Position numbers and translations under genes: made by a program
Notes under the pieces: model-generated
The model's input: the letters and a program-made list of their open reading frames with translations, nothing else
Told to the model about the DNA's origin: nothing
Database searches by the model: none
Source: UBA6170 sp942491385
GTDB taxonomy: Bacteria; Chloroflexota; Anaerolineae; Anaerolineales; Anaerolineaceae
Direction: 5' to 3'
DNA: 64,000 bases
Assembly (NCBI GenBank): GCA_942491385.1
Contig: CALOAF010000006.1
Location: 1 to 64,000, forward strand
Shown: piece after piece, positions 8,801 through 16,995 of the stretch
Layout: each line of letters opens with the position of its first letter
Numbering within the stretch: the first letter of the stretch is position 1

Positions 8801-8813
8801 ATCATATGACCGC

Positions 8814-10382
8814 ATGCAAAAACAAAATTTAAAACAAATAGTAGAAAATATTTCACTTCCATATAACTGTACAACGGATCAATTTGATATTGAGGTGACA
8901 GGCATTCAATATGACTCTCGTCTCATTGAACAAGGTCATATTTTTGTGGCATTGGAAGGGGGAAATCTTGATGGACATAAATATATTCAATCGGCAGTAG
9001 AAAATGGGGCGGTGGCAGTTGTTGGCTCTCAATCGGTTGAAGATTGGAACCAGTTAGCTATCCCCTATTTTCAATTTGATAATTCGAGGGTCGCCCTGGC
9101 TCATTTATCGGCTAGTTTTTATGAATTTCCATCTCGATCAATGGTCTTAATTGGCGTAACAGGCACTGATGGAAAGACAACCACATGCAATCTAATTTAT
9201 CAGATTTTGCAGACCGCTGGTTTCAAGGCTGGAATGATTTCAACTGTCAATGCCCTGATAGGGGATGAGATATTAGATACTGGTTTTCATGTAACCACCC
9301 CTGAGGCACCAGCAGTGCAATATTATCTCTGGCGAATGAAAGAAGCAGGATTAACGCATGTGGTTTTGGAAACAACTTCGCATGGTCTGGCTCAAAATCG
9401 TGTTGCAGGATGTGATTTTGACATTGCTGTGGTGACAAACATAACTCACGAACATCTTGACTATCACGGTTCATATGAGGCTTATTTACAGGCAAAAGGG
9501 CGTTTGTTTGAATATCTCAATCATACGGTGGTAAAACCTTTTTTCCCGAATCATCTGGCAATCATCAATCAAGATGATAAATCCAGCGATTATTTAGATA
9601 GGATCACAAACGTTCCGCAAATCCACTACTCAATTCGAGAAAAAACTGATATTTGGGCTGAACAGATTCTACCTGGAATAGATGATATTACTTTTAAAGC
9701 CTGTAGCAATGATTTTGTCATCGATATCCACTGCCATTTGCCCGGAGAATTTAATATCTCCAATGTGTTGGCAGCATTAGCGGTTGGAATATTTGGACTC
9801 AAGATCAATCCTGTGCTGGCTGCGCAAGGAATTGAAGATATGCACGCTGTTCCAGGTAGGATGGAACAGATTAAAATGGGTCAGTCCTTCCAGGCGATAG
9901 TCGATTTTGCGCATACACCGAATGCGCTCGAAAATGCCCTTAAAACCGTGCGGCGGTTGACCGAAGGGAGAGTAATCGCTATTTTTGGCTCAGCTGGGTT
10001 ACGTGATCGGGAAAAAAGAAGGATGATGACAGAAAAATCGGCTCAATTAGCTGATATAACTATCATAACTGCTGAAGATCCGCGTACCGAATCGCTGGAT
10101 TTGATTCTGGCTGAAATGCAACAAGCAGCAGAAAAACAGGGAGGGGAACTGGGAAAAAACTTGTTTATCATACCTGATCGGGGAAATGCCATTGATACAG
10201 GTGTTAACATAGCAAATCCAGGAGATATCGTCATAGCTTGTGGAAAAGGGCATGAGCAATCGATGTGTTTTGGGGAGACTGAATTTGATTGGGATGACCG
10301 GACTGCCATGCAGGCAGCTTTGTCCAAATTGTTGAAAATCTCTGGCCCGGCGATGCCGTTTTTGCCGACCAGAGATCTGTAA
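8814..10382 (+). CDS. murE: MurE-type UDP-N-acetylmuramyl-tripeptide ligase
   Basis: Cytoplasmic Mur ligase that adds the third, diamino residue of the peptidoglycan stem peptide to UDP-MurNAc-L-Ala-D-Glu using ATP. The 522 residues contain the MurE N-terminal UDP-binding domain (about 25-100, with DSRLIEQGHIFVALEG), the ATP loop GVTGTDGKTT (114-123), the ETTSHGL and HLDYHGS segments with the Lys expected to be carbamylated, and the C-terminal domain with GSAGLRDREKRR. The amino-acid-selecting motif reads EDPR (421-424) where E. coli has DNPR: the Pro-Arg of diaminopimelate-type enzymes is kept but the first residues differ, so Dap, ornithine or Lys specificity cannot be settled. The gene stands alone, not in a dcw cluster. 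Confidence 0.88.
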   Translation: MQKQNLKQIVENISLPYNCTTDQFDIEVTGIQYDSRLIEQGHIFVALEGGNLDGHKYIQSAVENGAVAVVGSQSVEDWNQLAIPYFQFDNSRVALAHLSASFYEFPSRSMVLIGVTGTDGKTTTCNLIYQILQTAGFKAGMISTVNALIGDEILDTGFHVTTPEAPAVQYYLWRMKEAGLTHVVLETTSHGLAQNRVAGCDFDIAVVTNITHEHLDYHGSYEAYLQAKGRLFEYLNHTVVKPFFPNHLAIINQDDKSSDYLDRITNVPQIHYSIREKTDIWAEQILPGIDDITFKACSNDFVIDIHCHLPGEFNISNVLAALAVGIFGLKINPVLAAQGIEDMHAVPGRMEQIKMGQSFQAIVDFAHTPNALENALKTVRRLTEGRVIAIFGSAGLRDREKRRMMTEKSAQLADITIITAEDPRTESLDLILAEMQQAAEKQGGELGKNLFIIPDRGNAIDTGVNIANPGDIVIACGKGHEQSMCFGETEFDWDDRTAMQAALSKLLKISGPAMPFLPTRDL

Positions 10383-10400
10383 AAGAATTGGCGTTAAATA

Positions 10401-10433
10401 AAAAATCAGTCCTCTATTAGAGGACTGATTTTT
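10401..10433. terminator. Bidirectional terminator between murE and pnp
   Basis: A 15-bp perfect stem, 10401-10415 with 10419-10433, around a 3-base loop; A-rich on one side and T-rich on the other, so it can end both convergent transcripts. Confidence 0.9.
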
Positions 10434-10446
10434 CTTTCGTTAAATT

Positions 10447-12681
10447 TTAGTATCTGTTTTGTCCGCCACGATTGTCGCGATTTCCGCCCCGATCTCCACG
10501 ACTATTGCGGTCACCACTTCTGCGTTGACCACCAGAGCGATTCCCGGATGATTTGCCACCACGATCACGTTCTTTGGCCTCCTCAACAGTCCAACCTTCT
10601 AAGACGGCCTGCCTGGATAATCGAATTTTTCCACTACTATCGATATCTGTAATCATGACTGTGATTTCATCACCAACATTTACGATGTCCTCGACAGAAT
10701 TGACACGTTCTGTGTCTAATTGTGAAATGTGAACCAATCCATCGGTACCTGGGATAATTTCAACAAATGCACCAAAGTCCACGGTACGAACAACTTTTCC
10801 GGTGTAAATTCTGCCAATTTGAGGGGTTTCAATAAGTGCTTCAATGCGCTCGCGGGCGACATCGGCACCATAGCCTTCGGAGGAAGCTATAAAGACACTG
10901 CCATCTTCCCCAATATCAATTTTGGTATTGGTTTCTTCCTGTAATGCACGGATATTCTTTCCGCCAGGGCCAATGATGGCACCAATCTTATCTACAGGAA
11001 CTTTCACGATGGTGATCTTAGGAGCATGTGGTTTTAGAACTGTGTTCGGAACGGCGATGACCTCAAGCATTTTATCAAGGATTGAAAGACGGGCTTGATA
11101 TGCTTGTCTGAGTGCTTTAGACATGATTTCAGGTGTGATGCCAGCAATCTTGATATCCATTTGCAGGGCGGTGATGCCAGCACTTGTTCCAGCAACTTTG
11201 AAATCCATATCACCGAGGTGGTCTTCCAGCCCCTGGATATCGGTTAAAATCGCATATTTTTCATTTTCTTTGATTAATCCCATTGCGATGCCAGCTACAG
11301 GTGCTTTGATCGGGACTCCAGTATCCATCAAGGCTAAAGTTGAACCACAAACAGATGCCATTGAGCTGGAACCATTTGAAGCCAGTATCTCACTTACCAG
11401 TCGAATGGTATAAGGGAATTCGGATTCGTTCGGGATAACCGGAACCAAGGCACGTTCGGCTAAAGCACCATGGCCAATTTCACGTCTGGATTGACCTCGT
11501 AAGGGTTTTACCTCACCGGTTGAGTAAGGTGGAAAATTATAATGATGCATATAGCGTTTACTATCCATTGGTGCTAAATTATCCATCTCCTGGGCTTCCC
11601 GTGGAGTGCCTAATGTTGCCAGTGTAAGCGCTTGCGTTTCACCTCGAGTGAATATGGCTGAACCATGTGCACGTGGACTGTAACCAACTTCACACCAGAT
11701 TGGGCGAATTTCTTCTGGCGTTCTTGCATCAGGTCGGATTCCCAGATCAAGAATTCGTTTACGAACGACGTGCTTGTAACTCACTTCAAATGCTTCCGAA
11801 ACTGCACGAGCCAGGCTTTCATCCTCACTGGCAAATTCTTCGATCATTTTCGCTTTTAAGCTATCAATTGCTTCGTTCAATTCGGTTTTCGTGTGCGGCG
11901 TTGCCAGGGCATTTTCAATGTCGGCTGCAACACTTGCTCCTACTTTGCGGACAAGGTCCTCATCTGCTGGGAATAATGGTACAACCGTTTTTGGTTTGCC
12001 AACTTCTGCAGCCATTTTCAGTTGCAGATCGATGATGGGTTGTATGGCTTCATGAGCGAATGCCAATGCTTCGACCATAACATCATCTGGAATTTCATTT
12101 GCTCCACATTCAACCATTGAAATCGCTTCTTTGGTTCCCGCAACACGTAAATCCAGGTCGGAATCGTCGATTTGTTGGAAAGTTGGATTAATAATAAATT
12201 TTCCATCAATCCGTCCAATACGAACAGCACCAATGGGGCCATTCCAAGGTATATTTGAGATGGTTAATGCAGCAGAAGCAGCATTAATACCCAAGACATC
12301 GATTGGATTGATTCCATCCGATGAGAATGAGACCATGATGACCTGTACTGGATTGCGCATATCTTGTGAGAACAAAGGACGAATCGGACGGTCGGTCAAT
12401 CGGGCTATTAAAATTGCATCTGTGCTGGGGCGACCTTCTCTACGGAAGAATGAACCAGGAATACGGCCACCAGCATACATTCGTTCTTCATAATCAATGG
12501 TTAATGGAAAGAAATCAGTATTTTCTTTCGGTGTCTTATCCATCGTTGCTGCAGCAAAAATCATTGTTTCACCACAAGTGACTGTTACTGCTCCACCGGC
12601 TTGTTGTGCAAGCCTACCAGTTTCGATTGTTATTACGGTATCCCCCATGGGGACGCTAAAAGTCTTACTTTCGGGTTTCAT
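10447..12681 (-). CDS. pnp: Polyribonucleotide nucleotidyltransferase (PNPase)
   Basis: 3'-5' phosphorolytic exoribonuclease of RNA turnover, a trimer in the cytoplasm. The 744 residues show two RNase PH cores joined by a helical domain (the second core includes RREIGHGALAERAL and the GDMDFKVAGT segment), a KH domain with IGAIIGPGGKNIRALQEET (about 560-580), and an S1 domain with YTGKVVRTVDFGAFVEI and GTDGLVHISQL (about 625-695). The last 40 residues are a low-complexity Arg/Gly/Asn/Ser tail with RGG repeats, typical of RNA-contacting disordered tails and unusually marked here. It is transcribed after rpsO, as in many bacteria, with a structured 155-base spacer between them. Confidence 0.97.
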   Translation of the reverse strand: MKPESKTFSVPMGDTVITIETGRLAQQAGGAVTVTCGETMIFAAATMDKTPKENTDFFPLTIDYEERMYAGGRIPGSFFRREGRPSTDAILIARLTDRPIRPLFSQDMRNPVQVIMVSFSSDGINPIDVLGINAASAALTISNIPWNGPIGAVRIGRIDGKFIINPTFQQIDDSDLDLRVAGTKEAISMVECGANEIPDDVMVEALAFAHEAIQPIIDLQLKMAAEVGKPKTVVPLFPADEDLVRKVGASVAADIENALATPHTKTELNEAIDSLKAKMIEEFASEDESLARAVSEAFEVSYKHVVRKRILDLGIRPDARTPEEIRPIWCEVGYSPRAHGSAIFTRGETQALTLATLGTPREAQEMDNLAPMDSKRYMHHYNFPPYSTGEVKPLRGQSRREIGHGALAERALVPVIPNESEFPYTIRLVSEILASNGSSSMASVCGSTLALMDTGVPIKAPVAGIAMGLIKENEKYAILTDIQGLEDHLGDMDFKVAGTSAGITALQMDIKIAGITPEIMSKALRQAYQARLSILDKMLEVIAVPNTVLKPHAPKITIVKVPVDKIGAIIGPGGKNIRALQEETNTKIDIGEDGSVFIASSEGYGADVARERIEALIETPQIGRIYTGKVVRTVDFGAFVEIIPGTDGLVHISQLDTERVNSVEDIVNVGDEITVMITDIDSSGKIRLSRQAVLEGWTVEEAKERDRGGKSSGNRSGGQRRSGDRNSRGDRGGNRDNRGGQNRY

Positions 12682-12734
12682 ATTTTTTCCCTCTTAACTA
12701 AAATGTCCCGCCTGGTTAGGAACTGAAAATTATC

Positions 12735-12776
12735 CAGAACTTCCAACGTTCTGAACAGGTTTCAATACCCAACCTG
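12735..12776 (-). other. Two hairpins in the pnp leader
   Basis: In the minus-strand spacer between rpsO and pnp, CAGAAC/GTTCTG (12735-12740 with 12748-12753) and CAGGTT/AACCTG (12756-12761 with 12771-12776) form adjacent stems. In enterobacteria a processed hairpin at this site mediates pnp autocontrol; a similar role here is only an inference. Confidence 0.45.
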
Positions 12777-12789
12777 CGAGCTGATTCAT

Positions 12790-12822
12790 AAAAACGGGAA
12801 AGTTATTTGGTTTTCTTTCCCA
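12790..12822 (-). terminator. Attenuator-like terminator after rpsO
   Basis: Minus-strand stem GGGAAAG / CTTTCCC (12816-12822 with 12796-12802) with a 13-base loop, followed by G and five U. It sits just after the rpsO stop codon and ahead of pnp, so it probably ends part of the rpsO transcripts. Confidence 0.65.
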
Positions 12823-12836
12823 TTTTCGCGATTAAC

Positions 12837-13109
12837 TTATTTTGCGCGCAGACTTAATTTTTCGACTACGGCACTAAAACGGCCAAAATCACTGGCGCGA
12901 AGATAAGCTAGCAAACGGCGTCGTTTCCCGACCAATTTTAACAGACCTCGTCGAGATGATTCATCGTGTTTGTGTTCACGTAAGTGCTCGGTGAGTTGTT
13001 TGATTCGTGTTGTCAACAATGCAATCTGAACTTCAGGTGAACCGGTATCGCCTTCTTGGCGAGCAAATTGATCGATAATCGCTGTTTTTTCTTCTATTGT
13101 TAATGACAT
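12837..13109 (-). CDS. rpsO: 30S ribosomal protein S15
   Basis: 90-residue primary rRNA-binding protein of the small subunit. The sequence shows the full S15 pattern: FARQEGDTGSPEVQIALLT, then HKHDESSRRGLLKLVGKRRR and the closing LAYLRASD segment. A TATAAT-like -10 box lies about 80 bases upstream and AAGGAG precedes the ATG. pnp follows on the same strand. Confidence 0.98.
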   Translation of the reverse strand: MSLTIEEKTAIIDQFARQEGDTGSPEVQIALLTTRIKQLTEHLREHKHDESSRRGLLKLVGKRRRLLAYLRASDFGRFSAVVEKLSLRAK

Positions 13110-13190
13110 GACATGTGCTCCTTAAAATTTATATTATGCAGGTCTCCATACATCCAGATTTTTCCGAATGCAGGACCAGTCACTAGCTAG

Positions 13191-13196
13191 ATTATA
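13191..13196 (-). promoter_or_regulatory. Probable -10 box of the rpsO-pnp operon
   Basis: A perfect TATAAT on the minus strand (13196 to 13191) about 82 bases before the rpsO start. No convincing -35 box lies at the usual distance, so only the -10 is reported. Confidence 0.45.
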
Positions 13197-13266
13197 TCAA
13201 GGATTCTGATCAACGTACAGGGCAATAAAATTCGTGGATCCTCAAATCCAGTTTCGCTGCATTCTA

Positions 13267-14082
13267 TCAGGTTTCATCATCAGCGATATTTGATAAGGCA
13301 GAGCGAAGTTTATTTTGTTCATCTACAGGAAAAGATTTCAGACATTTTCTGATAATTTGTTTGGGTGATGAATAAGAGGAGCTAAGTAATAAGTTTGTCA
13401 GGTAATGTGATGTTTCAATAGGACTTTTCAGCGCAAGATCGTCTACTAGCGATGTTAATCCAGCTACAATCTTGCGATTATTCATAGAAAATAATGGGGT
13501 TATGATGATAAACACTTTCGGCAAATTAATAAATGATGGATCATCTACTAGAGTTTGAAGTGCATATATGGCAGTAATTGCGTACGGAATGCTCGTAGAA
13601 TCAACCCAATTTTGGATTGTTTGTAACCATTGATTTGGGTTTGATTGAATGATAGTTTGAGAACCATATTTAAACAAAACCTGATGTATTTCTTTATCTG
13701 ACGTTCCCGACCCCCAGTTGACAAGCCGTTCAATAATCTTGTTACTATTATCTATCGGTAATGCACCAAGAATGATTGCTGAAAAATATTTCGTTTCATA
13801 CGATTCCTCTAACCAAAGCTGGTCGGCATATTCAAGCGCAAGTTCGGGTTCTGTTTTTGCTAAAGATGAAAATTTTCTTTCTAAATGTTGCATCAGGATG
13901 GGGGCCAGGTGCAATTTGGGAATCAAGGATTTTCTTTGAATATCGGCTCCTGGGCGGTATGCCAGATTTGCATGAACATCGAGTAAAGACATGAAATTTT
14001 CACGGAATATTGGTCCATGCGATTCAGGTTCAAATATTGTATTGATTTGTTGCATTAACCGATCAAGATGAATTGCTGGCAT
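13267..14082 (-). CDS. Predicted alpha-helical (HEAT-like) protein of unknown function
   Basis: 271 residues, soluble, no signal peptide and no membrane helix. The sequence is almost entirely amphipathic helix with recurring helix pairs of about 35 residues, which suggests a HEAT-like alpha-solenoid. The stretch around LWLEESYETKYFSAIILGAL resembles the repeat style of AlkD-type DNA alkylation repair proteins, but the catalytic residues of that family are not recognisable, so the resemblance may be only structural. It is the last gene of a minus-strand run starting at gmd, 36 bases after proS. Start chosen at the first ATG after the proS stop. No function is assigned. Confidence 0.6.
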   Translation of the reverse strand: MPAIHLDRLMQQINTIFEPESHGPIFRENFMSLLDVHANLAYRPGADIQRKSLIPKLHLAPILMQHLERKFSSLAKTEPELALEYADQLWLEESYETKYFSAIILGALPIDNSNKIIERLVNWGSGTSDKEIHQVLFKYGSQTIIQSNPNQWLQTIQNWVDSTSIPYAITAIYALQTLVDDPSFINLPKVFIIITPLFSMNNRKIVAGLTSLVDDLALKSPIETSHYLTNLLLSSSYSSPKQIIRKCLKSFPVDEQNKLRSALSNIADDET

Positions 14083-14118
14083 TCTTAATTCTCTACTCTG
14101 GAGACTGATGCACCCCGA

Positions 14119-15552
14119 TTAATATGCTTTGGCAAAATAGGTTTTATATTCAGCATCTTTTCCACAATAAATACATTTGCCTTTGGTCTTTTCCTGATCC
14201 AATGGGCGGCAACGAGTGGTTGCTTTAGTTTCATTCTTTATCTCAGTTTCACAGGCTGCATCTCCACACCAAAAAGCATATGCCCAACCATTTTTTACGA
14301 CTTCCTTAAATTCAGAATAGTCCTTTGGTTCAAATATATGGCTATCGCGGAAGTCAGTTGCCTTTTTCAATAAGCGGTTATGAAAATCATTCAGGATGGT
14401 TTCAAGCTGACTGGCGAGATTTTCCATGGGAAGGAATAATTTTCCGCTTTTGCCTGGAATATCTCTTTGGGCGACTACAACTGTCTGGTTATCAACATCT
14501 CGAGGACCAATTTCAATCCGTAGCGGGACACCACGCAATTCCCAGTCGTTGAATTTATAACCAGGTGTTAAATTATCCCGGTCATCTACTTTCACTCGGA
14601 ATTGGGCCAGATCTTTTTCAAGGGTGTTGACTACACTCATTACCTTGGTTTTATCATCGTCGTTTTTAAAAATTGGGACAATCACGATTTGAATGGGAGC
14701 CAGACGCGGTGGGAGGATCAATCCCTGATCATCACCATGCGACATAATAATTGCTCCTACAAAGCGGGTGGATACACCCCACGACGTTGTCCAGGCATAT
14801 TGCAATTCATTGTTGCGATCGAGATATTGAATATCAAAGGCTTTGGCAAAGTTTTGACCTAAATTATGTGAAGTCCCAGATTGAAGGGCTTTTGTATCCA
14901 ACATCATGGCTTCAATCGTATATGAACGACTAGCGCCAGCAAATTTTTCAGCATCTGATTTAATACCTGGAATGACTGGAACTGCAGCTTCGTTGGTTGC
15001 AAACTCAGCATAAAGATTCAGGATCTTCAACGTTTCATCTTCGGCTTCTTGTGCTGTTTCGTGGGCAGTATGACCTTCCTGCCAATAGAATTCGAGGGTT
15101 CGCAAGAACATACGTGTCCGCATTTCCCAGCGAACAACATTCGCCCATTGATTAATGAGGATCGGCAGATCACGGTAGGATTTGACCCACTTTGCATACA
15201 TATGACCAATAATTGTCTCAGAGGTTGGGCGTACAACCAGTGGTTCTTCCAAAGTCTGCCCACCACCAATGGTTACAATCGCTAATTCCGGCGAAAATCC
15301 TTCGACATGTTCTTTCTCTTTTTCCAAAAAAGACATTGGAATAAACATAGGAAATGCAGCATTCACGTGACCTGTATCCTTAAAGCGCGTATCCAATGCT
15401 TTTTGAATATTTTCCCATAACGCCCACCCGTAAGGTCTCACGACCATACAGCCGCGCACCGGGGCATAATCAGCCAATTCAGCGCGCTGGATGAGTTGGT
15501 TGTACCATTCTGAAAAATTTTCACTCTGTTTTGGCAGTTTTTCTTCGCTCAT
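14119..15552 (-). CDS. proS: Prolyl-tRNA synthetase (archaeal/eukaryote-like type)
   Basis: Class II aminoacyl-tRNA synthetase that charges tRNA-Pro. At 477 residues it is the short ProS form without the editing insertion. Motif 2 (the RWEMRTRMFLRTLEFYWQEG segment) and motif 3 (GDDQGLILPPRLAP) are visible. The C-terminal domain carries a four-Cys zinc site (WCGDAAC and CIYCG) and ends in Tyr, as in the archaeal/eukaryote-like group, which is also found in Chloroflexota and some other bacteria. No T-box leader is visible in the 31-base spacer upstream. It is probably co-transcribed with the LOG and MazG genes. Confidence 0.96.
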   Translation of the reverse strand: MSEEKLPKQSENFSEWYNQLIQRAELADYAPVRGCMVVRPYGWALWENIQKALDTRFKDTGHVNAAFPMFIPMSFLEKEKEHVEGFSPELAIVTIGGGQTLEEPLVVRPTSETIIGHMYAKWVKSYRDLPILINQWANVVRWEMRTRMFLRTLEFYWQEGHTAHETAQEAEDETLKILNLYAEFATNEAAVPVIPGIKSDAEKFAGASRSYTIEAMMLDTKALQSGTSHNLGQNFAKAFDIQYLDRNNELQYAWTTSWGVSTRFVGAIIMSHGDDQGLILPPRLAPIQIVIVPIFKNDDDKTKVMSVVNTLEKDLAQFRVKVDDRDNLTPGYKFNDWELRGVPLRIEIGPRDVDNQTVVVAQRDIPGKSGKLFLPMENLASQLETILNDFHNRLLKKATDFRDSHIFEPKDYSEFKEVVKNGWAYAFWCGDAACETEIKNETKATTRCRPLDQEKTKGKCIYCGKDAEYKTYFAKAY

Positions 15553-15583
15553 GATTCACTACTTTCTTGATTGATGTCTGGGA

Positions 15584-16126
15584 TTATTGTTTTATTTTAG
15601 GTTTTAAAAATGAAATAATTTCATCGACTGTATTGGCAAATTTAATTGTCTCGATGCTTGAAGGTGGGATATAACTATTGAGTTCCTGATAGAACAAAGA
15701 AAAGATCTTTTTCCACTCTTCTCCGACCAGAATAATGGGAACGGAAGGAATTGCTTCGATTTGTATCCTATTCCACATGAGGACGATTTCAGCCAGTGTA
15801 CCAGGACCTCCCGGCAGGGCGATGGCTGTATCACATAAATCCATCAATTTGACCATGCGCTCATGCAAAGTTTCCAGCTTCAACTCTTCTTTTACCCAAA
15901 GGTTGTGTGTGCGGTTTCGCCAGCGCTCAATATCCCCACAGGTGATGCCAATAACGTGACCTCCGGCTTCGGAAGCTCCTTTAGAAGACGCTTCCATCGT
16001 TCCCATGTAGCCACCCGTTATTACTATATGTCCGCTTTTTGCCAGAGCATACCCAAGATGGTAAGCAAATTGATACTCCTTGCTTTCAGGTAGTGGCGAG
16101 GAACCGCCGAAGATTGTGATTTTCAT
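15584..16126 (-). CDS. LOG-family (lysine decarboxylase-like fold) protein
   Basis: 180-residue Rossmann-like protein. The N-terminal GGSSPLPESKEYQFAY segment and the family signature PGGPGTLAE (about residue 105) are both present, with the Arg and Glu positions conserved. Family members include cytokinin riboside 5'-monophosphate phosphoribohydrolases and nucleotide 5'-monophosphate nucleosidases, so a nucleotide base-releasing activity is the best guess. It lies between mazG and proS with short spacers, in a group that looks nucleotide-related. The exact substrate cannot be read from the sequence. Confidence 0.82.
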   Translation of the reverse strand: MKITIFGGSSPLPESKEYQFAYHLGYALAKSGHIVITGGYMGTMEASSKGASEAGGHVIGITCGDIERWRNRTHNLWVKEELKLETLHERMVKLMDLCDTAIALPGGPGTLAEIVLMWNRIQIEAIPSVPIILVGEEWKKIFSLFYQELNSYIPPSSIETIKFANTVDEIISFLKPKIKQ

Positions 16127-16149
16127 AATAGATCCTTATAGAATAGGTG

Positions 16150-16470
16150 CTATTTTACCGTATTTTGGTCCCAATCGCGTTTATAATTTTGTTTTAATTT
16201 TTGGATGACTGCATCCTCAAGATCAATGTGACAAATTTGACAGAGTTGAAAAAGGTAAAGAGCGACATCGGCGACTTCACCTTCTAACTGCTCTCTTTCA
16301 AATTCATTTTCTTTCCATTGAAAATGTTCCAATATTTCACAGGCTTCCAGAACCAGTGAAATAGCAATATTTTTTGGAGTTTGAGGTCGTTTGCTATCAG
16401 GCAAATACCAACCTTTTGCAGAAACAAATTGATGCATATCATCCGTTAGTTGTTTGATATCCTTCCCCAT
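16150..16470 (-). CDS. MazG-like nucleotide pyrophosphohydrolase
   Basis: 106-residue all-alpha NTP pyrophosphohydrolase of the MazG / RS21-C6 group. The metal-binding pattern is visible as EACEILEHFQW in the second helix, and GEVADVALYLFQL in the third with Glu and Asp. Single-domain proteins of this length typically hydrolyse dCTP or non-canonical (d)NTPs to the monophosphate and pyrophosphate. It lies 38 bases after the phosphatase gene and 23 before the LOG protein, so a nucleotide-pool cleaning role shared with the LOG enzyme is plausible. Confidence 0.85.
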   Translation of the reverse strand: MGKDIKQLTDDMHQFVSAKGWYLPDSKRPQTPKNIAISLVLEACEILEHFQWKENEFEREQLEGEVADVALYLFQLCQICHIDLEDAVIQKLKQNYKRDWDQNTVK

Positions 16471-16508
16471 TAGTCCTCGCCTTGGTTATAAAAAAATCTA
16501 TGAATGAA

Positions 16509-16994
16509 TCAGTGAAGTTCAGGAAATTTTAATTTCCGGAGTATATTGGGAATACCGCGCATGATCCACTCGTCAATTTCATTTGCTGTATTTACATAAT
16601 CTTCGAATAATCCACCAATCGGATCTTCAATGTTAATTTGCTCACCTGACATTTCTGATAACATGAAGATTTTCTTTGAAAATTCAGGAAATTCAATTTG
16701 AATTGCTTCCTTGTGACCTGATTCCATGGTGAGAACCAAATCGAATTGAATTAACAAATCTCTGGTGATTAATTGAGATTGATGTAAGCTGGTATCTAAA
16801 CCTCGTTGCGCCATGACTTTAACACCAAAAGGTGTCGCTGGATGACCATTCTCCGCCCAAGTGCCTGCAGATTGAACAATACAATTTGATGGGAGAGACA
16901 TTCTTGAAAAATAATCCTTCATCAGCGCTTCAGCCATCGGCGAACGGCATTGATTGGCAGTGCAAACGAAAAGAATGGATCTCTCCTTGATCAT
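16509..16994 (-). CDS. Low-molecular-weight protein tyrosine phosphatase family protein
   Basis: 161 residues. The phosphate loop CTANQCRS (Cys11 to Arg17) sits directly at the N-terminus, and the general-acid Asp is seen in EDPIGG (Asp124), both standard for the family. I chose the ATG at 16994, which lies just behind the gmd stop codon; an extension upstream would run into gmd. Members act on tyrosine-phosphorylated kinases of capsule or EPS assembly, or as arsenate reductases. The gmd neighbour and lack of ars genes favour the first. Confidence 0.85.
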   Translation of the reverse strand: MIKERSILFVCTANQCRSPMAEALMKDYFSRMSLPSNCIVQSAGTWAENGHPATPFGVKVMAQRGLDTSLHQSQLITRDLLIQFDLVLTMESGHKEAIQIEFPEFSKKIFMLSEMSGEQINIEDPIGGLFEDYVNTANEIDEWIMRGIPNILRKLKFPELH

Positions 16995-16995
16995 G

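Noticed and set aside
16509..16994. Arsenate reductase
   Set aside because: The fold is shared, but there is no ars operon and the gmd neighbour fits a protein tyrosine phosphatase better.
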